From Tardiphaga robiniae (lineage in GTDB: Bacteria; Pseudomonadota; Alphaproteobacteria; Rhizobiales; Xanthobacteraceae), in assembly GCF_013359755.1 (NCBI RefSeq), contig NZ_JABMCJ010000076.1, positions 206,794 to 270,793 on the forward strand: DNA of 64,000 bases. Reading direction: 5' to 3'. Shown piece after piece: positions 44,665 to 55,701 of the stretch. Position numbers and translations under genes: made by a program. Each line of letters begins with the position of its first letter. The first letter of the stretch is position 1. The notes beneath the pieces were generated by a model. That model made no database searches. It was not told the DNA's origin and saw only the letters and a program-made list of their open reading frames with translations.

Positions 44665-45651
44665 CTATTTCGCCAGCGCAGCAGCAAGCCGGCTCAGAGC
44701 AGCCGTATCGGGCGGCAGGCCGAAGCGCAGCAGCTCATGGCTCCAGTCGAAGTGGCGGCACCAGATCTGCTGCCGGGCCAAGGCGGCATGCCATTTCAAG
44801 GCGTCGGCATGTCGCGCCAGCCGATACAGCGGCGTGCCGCCGACAATCTCGAAACCGGCATCGGCCAATACGTTGTCGAGCTTGATGCCCTGTGCGACCA
44901 GCGCGACGCGGGTCTGCGTGGCCCAGCGCTCGTCACGCAAAGCGGCCGCGCCGATGACCTGCGCCGGTCCGGAACAGGCCCATGGGCCGATGGCAGTCGC
45001 GATACGCTGCGCGATCAGCGGCGCCGCAAGCGCGAAGCCGAGACGTACGCCTGCGAGACCATAGAATTTTCCGAACGAGCGCAGGATCGCTACCGGCAGT
45101 GTCGCACACAGGCCGGCCGCGCTGATCGCGGGATCGACATCGGCGAAAGCCTCGTCAATCACAAGCCAGCCACCGCGTCGCTGCAGGGTTTCCGCAACAT
45201 CGGCGAGTTCATCGCGCGTGGCGACGCGCCCGTCAGGATTGTTGGGATTGACGATCACCACATGCCTGGCATGATCCGGCAGCGCGCCGAGGCTGCCGAT
45301 CACACCGACCTCGTGTCCGCCCGCGCGCCAAGCCGCGACATGTTCGTTATAGGTCGGCCCGACAATGGCAACGGCGCCAAGCGCAGCGAGATGCGGCAGC
45401 CACTGGATCAGAGCCTGCGTACCGGCAGCGGCAACGACATCGACGCTATCGGGCACATGATAAGCGCTGCGCGCGGCGGACAGCAGCGACTGTTCGTCGG
45501 CGCGCGTCGGCAGGCGTTCCCAAAGATGGCTCGGCAGGTTGGCAGGAATGGGCCACGGCCATGGATTGATCCCCGTCGAGAGATCGAGCCATTGGTCCGG
45601 CGCACCGCCGAATTCAGCCATCGCCTGCGTGAGATCGCCACCATGTTTCAT
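44665..45651 (-). CDS. cobC: Threonine-phosphate decarboxylase for cobalamin side chain
   Basis: A 328-residue PLP enzyme of the histidinol-phosphate aminotransferase fold. The start MKHGGDLTQAMAEFGGAPDQWLDLSTGINPWPWP is diagnostic of CobC/CobD; the PLP lysine lies in RSFGKFYGLAGVRLGFALA, and VIVNPNNPDGR binds the cofactor. It makes (R)-1-amino-2-propanol phosphate from threonine phosphate (CobD in Salmonella naming). It lies antisense between btuD and btuF, converging on btuD with a 12-bp gap. Confidence 0.92.
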   Translation of the reverse strand: MKHGGDLTQAMAEFGGAPDQWLDLSTGINPWPWPIPANLPSHLWERLPTRADEQSLLSAARSAYHVPDSVDVVAAAGTQALIQWLPHLAALGAVAIVGPTYNEHVAAWRAGGHEVGVIGSLGALPDHARHVVIVNPNNPDGRVATRDELADVAETLQRRGGWLVIDEAFADVDPAISAAGLCATLPVAILRSFGKFYGLAGVRLGFALAAPLIAQRIATAIGPWACSGPAQVIGAAALRDERWATQTRVALVAQGIKLDNVLADAGFEIVGGTPLYRLARHADALKWHAALARQQIWCRHFDWSHELLRFGLPPDTAALSRLAAALAK

Positions 45652-45660
45652 GCCTGTGTC

Positions 45661-46524
45661 ATGCCATCATATCGGGCGAAGCGCGAGAGGCTTTGGCCGC
45701 TCGCGGCTGCGACACTCGCGCTGCTCGCATGGGCGCCGCTACAGGCCAGTGCTACGGAGCAGCCACGCATCGCCTCGATCAATCTCTGCACCGATCAACT
45801 GCTCGTCACCCTCGCCGATCCCGAGCAGATTTTGGGCCTCAGCCCCTATGCACGCGATCCGTTCCGTTCGTGGGACAAGGACAAGGCGAAGGCGTTCCGC
45901 CTACTGTCCGGCGAGGCCGAGGACGTGCTAGCGCTAAAGCCGGATGTCGTTGTTGCCGGCCGCTTCACCAAGCGCGCGACCCGTGAACTCCTGAAGGACA
46001 AGGGACTGAAGGTCACCGAATTCGATCCCGCCCGCTCGCTCGACGACGTCAAGAAACAGCTCCGCCAGATGGGCGCGCTGGTCAAGCATCCGGAGCGTGC
46101 TGAAGCCGAAATAGCGAAACTGGATACTGCAATCGCGCAGGCCCATGCCGCCGTACAGCGCAAACCGTTGCGCGTGCTGGCGGTGTCGCGGCGCGGCTGG
46201 GTGTCCGGCGGCGAGAATCTCACGACGTCGCTGCTCTCGGCCGTCGGCCTGCGCAATGCCGGCGGCGAACTCGGCCTCAAGGCCGGCGGTTTCGCCTCGC
46301 TGGAGGCGATCGTCACGCTGAGGCCCGATCTGCTGCTGGTCACCGATAATACTGATTTCGCCGAAGACGAAGGCCGCGCCTTCCTGCTGCATCCCGCACT
46401 GGAGACATTCTATCCGGCATCGAAGCGACTGGTTCTGCCCGAGCGCCTCACCGCCTGCGGTGGCCCGACCATGGTCGAAGCACTCGACCGATTGACCACC
46501 GAAATCAACCGCGTGGCCCCCTGA
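45661..46524 (+). CDS. btuF: Periplasmic cobalamin-binding protein
   Basis: A 287-residue binding protein. Signal peptide MPSYRAKRERLWPLAAATLALLAWAPLQASA, then PRIASINLCTDQLLVTLADPEQILGLS and LKPDVVVAGRFTKRATRELLKDKGLKV, typical of the BtuF/FepB cluster A-II family. An ATG six codons upstream (45643) is in frame and would overlap the divergent cobC start; neither has a good ribosome site. The open frame continues back over cobC, but that part is an antisense shadow. It shares a base with cobD at its stop (TGATG). Confidence 0.87.
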   Translation: MPSYRAKRERLWPLAAATLALLAWAPLQASATEQPRIASINLCTDQLLVTLADPEQILGLSPYARDPFRSWDKDKAKAFRLLSGEAEDVLALKPDVVVAGRFTKRATRELLKDKGLKVTEFDPARSLDDVKKQLRQMGALVKHPERAEAEIAKLDTAIAQAHAAVQRKPLRVLAVSRRGWVSGGENLTTSLLSAVGLRNAGGELGLKAGGFASLEAIVTLRPDLLLVTDNTDFAEDEGRAFLLHPALETFYPASKRLVLPERLTACGGPTMVEALDRLTTEINRVAP

Positions 46525-47492
46525 TGCTGGTGGATGGCGACGCGCTCCTCCTGGTGGTCGCGGCGCTGCTGCTCGATGCCATGATCGGCGATCCCGACTG
46601 GCTGTGGCGCCGCGCACCGCATCCCGTGGTCTGGATCGGCAACGGCATCGGCTGGCTGGAACACCGACTCAACCTCGAGAGCTGGTCGGGACGGCAGCGC
46701 AAACTGGCCGGTGTCGTCACCATCATCGCGCTGGTCAGTGTCGTAATGCTTGTCGGCGGACTGCTCGCCGATCTCCTCAACGACAACTGGATCGGCTTTG
46801 CAATCGAAGCCCTGGTTGCCTCGACACTGATCGCCCAACGCAGCCTGTATCAGCATGTGGCCCGCGCGCGTCGCGCTTTCACCGAGGGTGGATTGCCGGC
46901 GGCGCGACAGGCCGTCGCCATGATCGTCGGCCGCGATCCCGAGCGGCTCGACGCCGCCGGCGTCGCGCGTGCAGCGATCGAATCCACCGCCGAGAATTTC
47001 TCCGACGGCATCATCGCGCCGGTATTCTGGCTAGCGCTGTTGGGGCTGCCCGGCCTGATCGCCTACAAGGCCATCAACACGGCGGACTCCATGATAGGTC
47101 ATCGCAGCACGCGCTATCAGGATTTCGGCTGGGCCGCCGCGCGGCTCGACGATCTCGTCAACCTGATCCCGGCACGGCTGTCGGGATTGCTCATTGCTAT
47201 CGTCGCGCCGATCGTGCGCGGATCGATCATCGCATCATTGAAGATCATGATGCGCGATGCCGGAAAGCATCGCTCGCCCAATGCCGGCTGGCCGGAAAGT
47301 GCCATGGCTGGCGCGCTCGGGATCGTAATCGCTGGACCGCGCGTCTATGCCGAGGGCGCGGTCAACGATCCCTATCTCAATGCGGAAGGGCGTGTCGCCG
47401 CGCCTGATGACATCGATCGGGCACTTCGTATGTTCGTCGCAGCCTGCGTGTTGCAGGCGGTGATCTATGCCGCGCTGGCGCTGCTGCTCTGA
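46524..47492 (+). CDS. cobD: Adenosylcobinamide-phosphate synthase (CbiB/CobD)
   Basis: A 322-residue membrane enzyme. Blocks are [80 protein letters not shown] and [20 protein letters not shown], all family hallmarks. It attaches aminopropanol phosphate (the CobC product) to adenosylcobyric acid. It is coupled to btuF and its 3' end overlaps the cobQ 3' end antisense by 28 bp. Confidence 0.94.
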   Translation: MLVDGDALLLVVAALLLDAMIGDPDWLWRRAPHPVVWIGNGIGWLEHRLNLESWSGRQRKLAGVVTIIALVSVVMLVGGLLADLLNDNWIGFAIEALVASTLIAQRSLYQHVARARRAFTEGGLPAARQAVAMIVGRDPERLDAAGVARAAIESTAENFSDGIIAPVFWLALLGLPGLIAYKAINTADSMIGHRSTRYQDFGWAAARLDDLVNLIPARLSGLLIAIVAPIVRGSIIASLKIMMRDAGKHRSPNAGWPESAMAGALGIVIAGPRVYAEGAVNDPYLNAEGRVAAPDDIDRALRMFVAACVLQAVIYAALALLL

Positions 47493-48952
47493 CGGCTGCG
47501 GGCAATCTCGATCAGCCGATCGATATCGAGATGTTTTTCGCAATGATCGGCCAGCGCATCCAGCGCGGCTTCGATCTCTGCGTCATAGGCCAGCGACGAT
47601 GCGATGCCGAGATTGGCCAGCCATGCCTTGCGAAACGCGTCGCCGGTGAACAGGCCGTGGATATAAGTGCCCTGCACCCGTCCATCGACTGACGCAGCAC
47701 CATCGGGGCGTCCATCGATCATGATCAGCGGCCGCGCGCAGTCGTCCCCTTCGCTGCGGCCGAGATGGATCTCGTAGCCTTCGATCGCGGCGCCCGTCGC
47801 GCAATGCGTACCGGATATCAGCGTGGTGGATTTATCCGCGCTCATCAGCGTCGCGATATCAAGCAACCCGAGGCCATCGACCGACCCGGGCGAACCATCG
47901 ACACCATCGGGATCGGCAATCGTCTTACCCAGCATCTGGTAGCCTCCGCACAGGCCAAGCACGTGACCACCGCGGCGCACATGCGCCTTGATATCGATGT
48001 CCCAGCCCTGCGCACGCAGGAAGGCGAGATCGCCGATTGTGGATTTGCTGCCCGGCAGGATGACCACATCCGCATCACCCGGAATCGCTTCACCAGGGCG
48101 CACGAAGACAAGCTTCACGCCGGGCTCCATGCCGAGCGGATCAAGATCGTCGAAATTAGCGATCCGCGCCAGCACGGGCACCGCGATGATGCGGGTCGAT
48201 GACGAGGCATGGGTGCGATCAAGATCGACCGCATCTTCGGCCGGCAGAAACGCCGCCTGCGGCAGCCATGGCAACACGCCGATAGAGGGCCAGCCCGTCA
48301 GCCTCGTGATCGCCGTGAGGCCGTTATCGAACAGACTGGGATCGCCGCGAAACTTGTTGACGATGAAGCCATGGATACGCGCGCGCTCCTCGGGTTCAAG
48401 CACCAGATGCGTGCCGGCCAGGCTGGCAATGACGCCGCCGCGATCGATATCGCCGGCGAGCACGACGGGAATATCGGCCGCGGCAGCAAAACCCATATTG
48501 GCGATGTCGCCGGCGCGTAGATTGATCTCCGCAGGGCTGCCGGCCCCTTCGACGAGAACGATGTCCGCCTGATCGGCGAGCAGCGAGAAGCTCTCGAGAA
48601 CAGCGGGCAACAGCGCCGCCTTCTTCTCCAGATAATTCTTCGCCCGCAACGTGCCCCAGCGCTGGCCCTGCACGATCACCTGGGCGCCGGTGTCGGTCTC
48701 CGGCTTCAGCAGAACGGGGTTCATATGAACGCTCGGCTGCAGCCTGGCGGCGCGCGCCTGCACCGCCTGCGCGCGGCCGATCTCGCCGCCATCGACGGCA
48801 ACGGCCGCATTGTTCGACATGTTCTGCGGCTTGAACGGTGCCACCTTCAAGCCACGCCGCACCAGTGCCCGCGCGAGGCCAGCGACGATCGTCGACTTCC
48901 CGGCATTAGAGCCGGTCGCCTGGATCATCAGCGCAGGCGTATTCAGGTTCAT
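47465..48952 (-). CDS. cobQ: Cobyric acid synthase
   Basis: A 495-residue glutamine-dependent amidotransferase. The N-terminal ATP-binding domain has [22 protein letters not shown]; the class I-like glutaminase domain has the nucleophile in [35 protein letters not shown] is typical. It amidates four side chains of adenosylcobyrinic acid a,c-diamide. It is the last gene of the riboswitch operon; its ATG overlaps the cobO stop (TGATG). Convergent overlap with cobD could allow RNA-RNA interference. Confidence 0.95.
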   Translation of the reverse strand: MNLNTPALMIQATGSNAGKSTIVAGLARALVRRGLKVAPFKPQNMSNNAAVAVDGGEIGRAQAVQARAARLQPSVHMNPVLLKPETDTGAQVIVQGQRWGTLRAKNYLEKKAALLPAVLESFSLLADQADIVLVEGAGSPAEINLRAGDIANMGFAAAADIPVVLAGDIDRGGVIASLAGTHLVLEPEERARIHGFIVNKFRGDPSLFDNGLTAITRLTGWPSIGVLPWLPQAAFLPAEDAVDLDRTHASSSTRIIAVPVLARIANFDDLDPLGMEPGVKLVFVRPGEAIPGDADVVILPGSKSTIGDLAFLRAQGWDIDIKAHVRRGGHVLGLCGGYQMLGKTIADPDGVDGSPGSVDGLGLLDIATLMSADKSTTLISGTHCATGAAIEGYEIHLGRSEGDDCARPLIMIDGRPDGAASVDGRVQGTYIHGLFTGDAFRKAWLANLGIASSLAYDAEIEAALDALADHCEKHLDIDRLIEIARSRQSSSASAA

Positions 48953-49578
48953 CAGAATTCGATGCCCTTCTGGCCTTTAATACCAGCCCGGAACGGATGC
49001 TTGATCAGCGTCATCTCGGTGACCAGATCGGCCATCTCGATCAGCTCGGGCTTGGCGTTCCGGCCGGTGATGACCACGTGCTTGTCGGCCGGCTTCTCGT
49101 CGCGCAGGAAGGTCAGCACCTCATTGAGGTCGAGATAGTCGTAACGCAGCACGATGTTGAGTTCATCGAGCAGCACCAGACGATGGCGGTCATCGCGGAT
49201 CATTTCCTTGGCGCGCTCCCAGCCCGCGGTCGCGGCAACAATGTCGCGTTCGCGGTCCTGCGTGATCCAGGTGAAGCCCTCGCCCATGATGTGCAGCGTG
49301 ACGAGATCCGGGAAGGTCTTCAGCAGCCGCGCTTCGCCAGTGTCCCATTCCGGCGACTTGGTGAATTGAACGATACCGACCGGATAGCCGTGACCGATAT
49401 GGCGGAACACCATGCCGAGCGCTGCAGAAGTCTTGCCCTTGCCGGTGCCGGTGTGAACGATCAAGAGGCCCTTCTCGCCGACCTTGGTCGCCATGATCTT
49501 GTCTTTCGCCGCCTTGTGCTTGGCCGCCTTGATCTTGTGGCGGGCATTTTCTTCGTCGTCGTGAGCGGGTTCGGTCAT
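48952..49578 (-). CDS. cobO: Cob(I)yrinic acid a,c-diamide adenosyltransferase
   Basis: A 208-residue CobA/CobO/BtuR-type ATP:corrinoid adenosyltransferase. P-loop [41 protein letters not shown] and [29 protein letters not shown] are characteristic. The open frame reaches 49662 inside cobN, but ATG at 49578 has AAAGGA and overlaps the cobN stop (ATGA), so it is chosen. A Lys/Ala-rich N-terminal helix (residues 10-35) precedes the P-loop. Confidence 0.95.
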   Translation of the reverse strand: MTEPAHDDEENARHKIKAAKHKAAKDKIMATKVGEKGLLIVHTGTGKGKTSAALGMVFRHIGHGYPVGIVQFTKSPEWDTGEARLLKTFPDLVTLHIMGEGFTWITQDRERDIVAATAGWERAKEMIRDDRHRLVLLDELNIVLRYDYLDLNEVLTFLRDEKPADKHVVITGRNAKPELIEMADLVTEMTLIKHPFRAGIKGQKGIEF

Positions 49579-52500
49579 GCGATTTCCTTTGCGATCTCTG
49601 TATGTGCCTGCGGCAGAAGTTCGGCAATCAGATCGGCAGCGCGATTGGAACGCGGTGTCCACAGATCCCGGCGAATGGCTTCGGCAAAGCGCGCCGCCGT
49701 CTCACGCAGTGCCGCGGGATTGGCAGATGCCATAAAGCCGCGAACTTCGTCATTTTCCAAATAGGAGGTGAACAGCTGATCGAAATGGTGATTGGCGACC
49801 GCATTGGTGGAGGCCGCGAAACCGAACAGATAATCAACCGTAGCCGCGATCTCGAACGCACCTTTGTAGCCATGGCGCATCACGCCGGCGATCCATTTCG
49901 GATTGGCGCCGCGGCCGCGCACCACGCGCGAGATCTCATGCGCCAGCGGCCGGGCAATCGGCGCTTCGGGGCGCGACGTATCGATATGGGCGATGCGCGG
50001 CGCCGAGCCACGCAGCGTCTGCACCGTCGCCGCGAGGCCGCCGATGAACTGGTAATAGTCGTCGGAATCCAGAATGTCGTGCTCGCGATTGTCTTGCGCC
50101 TGCGCGACGAGATCGACGCCCCTCAGCCGTTCTGCGAATTCGCCTCGCGCGTCCTCGCCATCGGTTCCACCGCCATAGGCATAGCCGCCCCAATCGAGAT
50201 AGACCTCGGAAATGTCGGCACGATTACTCCAGCCACCCTCATCCATCAGCGCCTGCAGGCCCGCACCATAAGCGCCAGGCTTGGAGCCGAACACACGGCG
50301 CGTCGCCTGTCGCCGTGCGATCTCGCAGGTCATGCCACCAGCTTCTAGCGTACGGGCACGCGCGCGGACATTGGCCGCAATGGGATTGGCGTCATCGGGT
50401 TCGTCGAGTTCGGCCACAGCGCTCACGGCGGAGCCGATGATGTCCATCTGGGTCGGGAATGCATCGCGGAACAGGCCGGAGACACGGAAGGTCACATCCA
50501 CGCGTGGGCGCTTCAGTTCCGACAGTGGCGTGATCGCAAAGCCGGTGACACGGCCCGAGGTTTCCTCCCACAGCGGGCGCGCGCCAATCAGCGCCAATGC
50601 CTGCGCGACATCGTCACCGCCGGTGCGCATATTGGCCGTGCCCCAGGCCGACAGCGCAATCGCGCGCGGCCATTCGCCGGCCTCCTGCCAATAGCTCTCG
50701 ACCAGCCGTTCGGCCGCCAGTTGCCCGATGCGCCAGGCGGATGGCGTTGGCACGGCGCGAACGTCGACGGCGAAAAAATTGCGCCCGGTCGGCAGCACAT
50801 CGGGGCGTCCACGCGTCGGCGCGCCAGATGGACCGGGCCGCACGAACTGACCGTCGAGTCCTCCGAGGAATGCGGCCGTCTCCGCGTCCCCGCAGGCATC
50901 GATGGCGGGTCGCAATGTCGTAGTGATCCAGCCGAGCACTTCGGCAGTGCGCGTCCAGGTGGGATCGCAGGGCAGCTCGCCGGAGACAAGTTGCAGCGCC
51001 AGCCCTTCGATTCGTTCGACGGTGTCACCTGTGGTGCGCCACACTGCATCGCTGACATCGGCAAGAACGCCGGGGCGCGGGCCGAGATAGTCATCGGCCA
51101 TATCACGGGTGAGCGGGTCGAACGTGCCAAGACCGAGATCGGCAGCCAATGCGCGATGCAGTGACGCATCCTGCGGCTTGATGTCCGAGCGCGGCAGGCG
51201 CGCGATGGATACAAGGAGATCATTGCGCTGCGCGTCCTCAGGCACGCGGCCAAATATGTGCAGTCCGTCGCGGATCTGCATCTCCTTGAGATCGCACAGA
51301 TGGGCGTCGAGCGCGCGCAGCGCCTCGCCCGTCGGCGTGTCGCGAGTGACATTGACGTCGGCATCGATCTGCTGCGCGCGGGCGAGCGACAGGATGTCTT
51401 CGGCGATCACGGCAGCGCGCTTGGGATCGAGATCGGTCGCCATGGCATATTCGTCGACCAGATTCTCCAGCCGCGCCAGATCGTCGTGCAATTCGGCCCG
51501 CGTCATCGGTGGTGTCAGGTGATCGATGATCACGGCGGAGGTGCGGCGCTTGGCCTGAATGCCCTCGCCGGGATCGTTGACGATGAACGGATAGAGATGC
51601 GGCAGCGGACCGAGTACGGCATCGGGCAGACAATCGGCTGACAGACCGGCGCTTTTCCCCGGCAGCCATTCGAGATTGCCGTGCTTGCCGAGATGCACCA
51701 CCGCATGGCTATCAAAGCCGCGGCGCAGCCAGAGATAAAAGGCGAGATAGTGATGCGGCGGTACCAGATCGGGATCGTGATAGGTGCTCTTGGGATCGAT
51801 ATTGTAACCGCGTGCCGGCTGCACACCGACAGCGATATTGCCGAAACGATGCAGGCCGAGACGGAATGCACCGTCGACCACATGCGGATCGTTCTCAGCT
51901 TTGCCCCAGCGGGACTCAATAGCCAGCCGCACATTGGTCGGCAGCGTCGCAAAGGCCGCGTGATACTCAGCCAGCGGCCACGTCACGCCACCGCTTCGCT
52001 CCGCGCGACCGGCAAGCGCATTCGTTGGACCCTGTTGCAATAGCTGCATCATGGCGGCCGTCGTGTCAGGCGCGTCACCAGTGCCGTAGCCGGCTTCGCG
52101 CATCGCGGCGATCACATCGATCAGGCTCTGCGGCGTATCGAGGCCGACGCCATTGGCAAGGCGTCCATCGCGATTGGGATAATTGGCCAGAATCAGCGCG
52201 ACGCGTCGTTCGCACGCCGCAGCGCGGCGCAAGCGCACCCAGGCGCGCGCCAGATCAGCGGTCGCATCAATCCGATCCTGCACCGGCTGCAATGTTGTCG
52301 GCGCAAAACCGCCGTCGCTGGCGCCACGTTCCTTGAAGGCGATGGCATTGGCGAAGATGCGGCCATCGACTTCCGGCAACACCACATGCATCGCCAGATC
52401 GCGCGGCGTCAGGCCGCGAGTAGAGGCTTCCCAGCTGGCGCGCGAGATGCCGGCCTGCGCGACCTGCAGAATCGGACAGCCTGACGCCGACAACACGCCG

Positions 52501-53297
52501 GCATCGTCATGCGCGGTCGCAGTGGCGAAGGCCGTGGCGTTGATGATGATATCGGGCGGATAGGCCGCAAGCGCGGCGCGCAGGAAAGCCGCGGAGCGCT
52601 CATCCTTCAGGCTCGTGACGTAGAGGCAGGCCGCGTTGAGGCCGCGCGCGTCGAGCGACCGACGCAATGCATCGATTGCCGCTGTATCGCCGCCAGCCAC
52701 CAGCGCGCGGTAGAAGATCACAATCGCATTCGGCCGGTTATCCCCCGCGGGTTCACCCGGCCAGAAGCCGGCCGAAGGCATCGGCCGCGCAACAGGCGGC
52801 TCCTCTCCGTGACCGATCAGATGCGCGGCATAACGCAGTGCCAGCTGCGCGTTGTCGACGCCGCCCTCGCTGCAATAGCGCCACAACGCATGGGTTTCGT
52901 CGCTGCTGACCGTGCCGCGGGCGGCCAGTTCGGCATTCCAGTCCATCTCGCCGGGCAGACAGGCGAACTTGCTACCGCGGCTCAGCGCGTCGCTGCGCAG
53001 GCTTTCGACACCATGGGGCCAATAGCTGATGCCGCCGAGCATGCGCAGCACCACGATCTTCGCCTTGGCCAGCGTCCGTTCGACATAGAGATCGACCGAC
53101 GCGGGATGGCCGAGCGCCAGCATATTCGTGAGCCGTACGCTCGGGAAATCGTCCGATAGCGTCGCATGCGCCGCATTGAACGCCGCCAGATCACTGTCTG
53201 CCGCAGACAGCACGACGATATCGGCGGTGTCCTGCCCGAGATCGCGGGCGACGTCGCCGTCATCAATGCTGCCGGAGGTATCGAGCTTCAGATGCAT
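49575..53297 (-). CDS. cobN: Aerobic cobaltochelatase large subunit
   Basis: A 1240-residue magnesium-chelatase H-type subunit, the usual length. Blocks include VHLGKHGNLEWLPGKSAGLSADCLPDAVLGPLPHLYPFIVNDPGEGIQAKRRTSAVIIDHLTPPMTRAEL, YNIDPKSTYHDPDLVPPHHYLAFYLWLR and GANPKWIAGVMRHGYKGAFEIAATVDYLFGFAA. It inserts cobalt into hydrogenobyrinic acid a,c-diamide with the AAA+ chelatase subunits CobS/CobT, which are not encoded here. It starts 15 bp after cobW and overlaps cobO by 4 bp. Confidence 0.96.
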   Translation of the reverse strand: MHLKLDTSGSIDDGDVARDLGQDTADIVVLSAADSDLAAFNAAHATLSDDFPSVRLTNMLALGHPASVDLYVERTLAKAKIVVLRMLGGISYWPHGVESLRSDALSRGSKFACLPGEMDWNAELAARGTVSSDETHALWRYCSEGGVDNAQLALRYAAHLIGHGEEPPVARPMPSAGFWPGEPAGDNRPNAIVIFYRALVAGGDTAAIDALRRSLDARGLNAACLYVTSLKDERSAAFLRAALAAYPPDIIINATAFATATAHDDAGVLSASGCPILQVAQAGISRASWEASTRGLTPRDLAMHVVLPEVDGRIFANAIAFKERGASDGGFAPTTLQPVQDRIDATADLARAWVRLRRAAACERRVALILANYPNRDGRLANGVGLDTPQSLIDVIAAMREAGYGTGDAPDTTAAMMQLLQQGPTNALAGRAERSGGVTWPLAEYHAAFATLPTNVRLAIESRWGKAENDPHVVDGAFRLGLHRFGNIAVGVQPARGYNIDPKSTYHDPDLVPPHHYLAFYLWLRRGFDSHAVVHLGKHGNLEWLPGKSAGLSADCLPDAVLGPLPHLYPFIVNDPGEGIQAKRRTSAVIIDHLTPPMTRAELHDDLARLENLVDEYAMATDLDPKRAAVIAEDILSLARAQQIDADVNVTRDTPTGEALRALDAHLCDLKEMQIRDGLHIFGRVPEDAQRNDLLVSIARLPRSDIKPQDASLHRALAADLGLGTFDPLTRDMADDYLGPRPGVLADVSDAVWRTTGDTVERIEGLALQLVSGELPCDPTWTRTAEVLGWITTTLRPAIDACGDAETAAFLGGLDGQFVRPGPSGAPTRGRPDVLPTGRNFFAVDVRAVPTPSAWRIGQLAAERLVESYWQEAGEWPRAIALSAWGTANMRTGGDDVAQALALIGARPLWEETSGRVTGFAITPLSELKRPRVDVTFRVSGLFRDAFPTQMDIIGSAVSAVAELDEPDDANPIAANVRARARTLEAGGMTCEIARRQATRRVFGSKPGAYGAGLQALMDEGGWSNRADISEVYLDWGGYAYGGGTDGEDARGEFAERLRGVDLVAQAQDNREHDILDSDDYYQFIGGLAATVQTLRGSAPRIAHIDTSRPEAPIARPLAHEISRVVRGRGANPKWIAGVMRHGYKGAFEIAATVDYLFGFAASTNAVANHHFDQLFTSYLENDEVRGFMASANPAALRETAARFAEAIRRDLWTPRSNRAADLIAELLPQAHTEIAKEIA

Positions 53298-53312
53298 GCG
53301 GGTGAACCTGCG

Positions 53313-54326
<1,014 letters not shown>

Positions 54327-54857
54327 TCAATTCTCCTGGGAACGCTTGAGCCAGAGCGGAAGCCCGGCGGCAATGAAAGCAACATTCGGCACGGCGGCCG
54401 CGATGATCTGGTTGAGGCGGCCCTGCGCATCGCGAAAGGCACGGCCGAGCGGCGTTTCCGGCACGAGGCCGAGGCCAACTTCGTTGGACACGAAAACGAT
54501 CGGATAGCGCGAGACATCGAGGAAGCGCACCAGACGCTTCGCCTCGATCTCCGGATCGCGCTCGGCAAACATCAGATTCGACAGCCATAGCGTCAGGCAA
54601 TCCACCAGCACGACGCGGCCGACCGTCGCCTCGCGCGTCAGCGCATCGACCAGCGCCAGCGGCTCTTCCACGGTGATCCAGCCTTCGCCGCGCTGCTTGC
54701 GATGCTGCGCGATGCGGGCATGCATCTCGTCGTCACCGGCCGTTGCAGTCGCAAGATAGACTTTGGTCAGGCCGATGCCATCGACCAGCCTCTCGGCGAA
54801 AGTTGACTTGCCGGACCGCGCACCGCCCAGCACCAACGTGGTCGAGACCGCGGTCAT
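54327..54857 (-). CDS. cobP: Adenosylcobinamide kinase / adenosylcobinamide-phosphate guanylyltransferase
   Basis: A 176-residue bifunctional enzyme (CobU in Salmonella). Walker A LGGARSGKSTFAERLVDG; RIAQHRKQRGEGWITVEEPLALVDAL and VLVDCLTLWLSNLMF are diagnostic; the guanylylated histidine is the one in IAQHRKQR. Product is AdoCbi-GDP for CobS. It overlaps the DUF1636 gene by 4 bp and abuts cobW. Confidence 0.95.
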   Translation of the reverse strand: MTAVSTTLVLGGARSGKSTFAERLVDGIGLTKVYLATATAGDDEMHARIAQHRKQRGEGWITVEEPLALVDALTREATVGRVVLVDCLTLWLSNLMFAERDPEIEAKRLVRFLDVSRYPIVFVSNEVGLGLVPETPLGRAFRDAQGRLNQIIAAAVPNVAFIAAGLPLWLKRSQEN

Positions 54858-55303
54858 TTCGGCGCACGCCCATCTTCAGGCGACCAACGCATCGGCGGCA
54901 CGCGCGCGACCATGCCCTTGCGCAGCACCTCGGCGCGCTCGCGCCATGGCACCAGGCCGTAGTCGGCCTTCTGATAGGACTCCACGAAAGACACCAGCGC
55001 CGCGCTGCCGCTATCGGTCTGCAGATCGCCGAACAGGAACGTGTAGCCATCAGGGCTCGTCACCGCGACGGTTGCTGGCCGCTTGCAGACGCTGAGACAC
55101 TGCACCGGACGCACCATCACGGCGGCATCGCCATCGCCGAGCGCGGCCTTCACCGCATCGAACATGTCCGGCCCGACGATCGTGCCGGTTTCGGCGGCCT
55201 TGCAGCTGATGCACACACTCACGACAACGGGACCAGCCGGCACGGGGCGCGGCGGTTCGACCGAAATTTGTTCGCCAGAGATATCGGCGCTGTCGTGATC
55301 CAT
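54854..55303 (-). CDS. DUF1636 protein, predicted Fe-S/metal-binding, first gene of the cobalamin operon
   Basis: A 149-residue protein. Two cysteine groups are visible: VCISCKAAETG (CxxC, about residues 31-34) and VQCLSVCKRPATVAV (CxxxC, about 68-72), the spacing expected of a thioredoxin-like 2Fe-2S fold. It is the first gene after the B12 riboswitch and overlaps cobP by 4 bp. The family often lies in B12 operons but its function is not established. A role as redox partner, for example cobalt(II) reduction in corrinoid adenosylation, is speculation. Confidence 0.85.
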   Translation of the reverse strand: MDHDSADISGEQISVEPPRPVPAGPVVVSVCISCKAAETGTIVGPDMFDAVKAALGDGDAAVMVRPVQCLSVCKRPATVAVTSPDGYTFLFGDLQTDSGSAALVSFVESYQKADYGLVPWRERAEVLRKGMVARVPPMRWSPEDGRAPK

Positions 55304-55430
55304 TACATGCTCAGTTCATGCCCTCGCGGGCCTACGAGCTTTGTTGGATCGCGCCGACAGCATGGCCGTCAGTTCGCTCCCGTCCGGTGCACCCCGCCCC
55401 GACGACGCCTCCAAAGCACAGTTCGTGATG

Positions 55431-55588
55431 GCAGGTCTCCTGGCTTGCGAGTCACAGCCTGTTGCCGCCTTCCCAAGAATTCTGAAGAATTCCCAGTGGC
55501 ACCGGCGCGGGCTCGTCGCTTACAGTTGCGGGGGCAGCGCCGGCCTCAAACCGGCTTCCCTATTCACCTTCCACGCGGAAGGACCATC
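55431..55588 (-). ncRNA. Cobalamin riboswitch controlling DUF1636-cobP-cobW-cobN-cobO-cobQ
   Basis: Read on the minus strand: GGAAGGTGAATAGGGAAGCCGG, the core GCTGCCCCCGCAACTGTAAGC (55518-55538), GCCACTGGGAATTC, GGGAAGGCGG and the B12 box CGCAAGCCAGGAGACCTGCC (55431-55450). It ends about 127 bp before the DUF1636 start, leaving room for an expression platform. The P5-side hairpin GAATTCTTCAGAATTC is a clean stem. Confidence 0.95.
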
Positions 55589-55701
55589 GCAAAAGACGCT
55601 ATCTGCCGGGTGCGCCGGGGTCAACCGCGCCGACGGACTGCCGCCCGGACCTGTTGACCTTGCAGGTCGTCTTGCGTCAGTTAGGCCGCGAAAGGAACCC
55701 T

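Noticed and set aside
44656..45660. N-terminal extension of btuF by over 300 codons
   Set aside because: It is antisense to cobC; only the part after 45643 or 45661 has a signal peptide and BtuF features.
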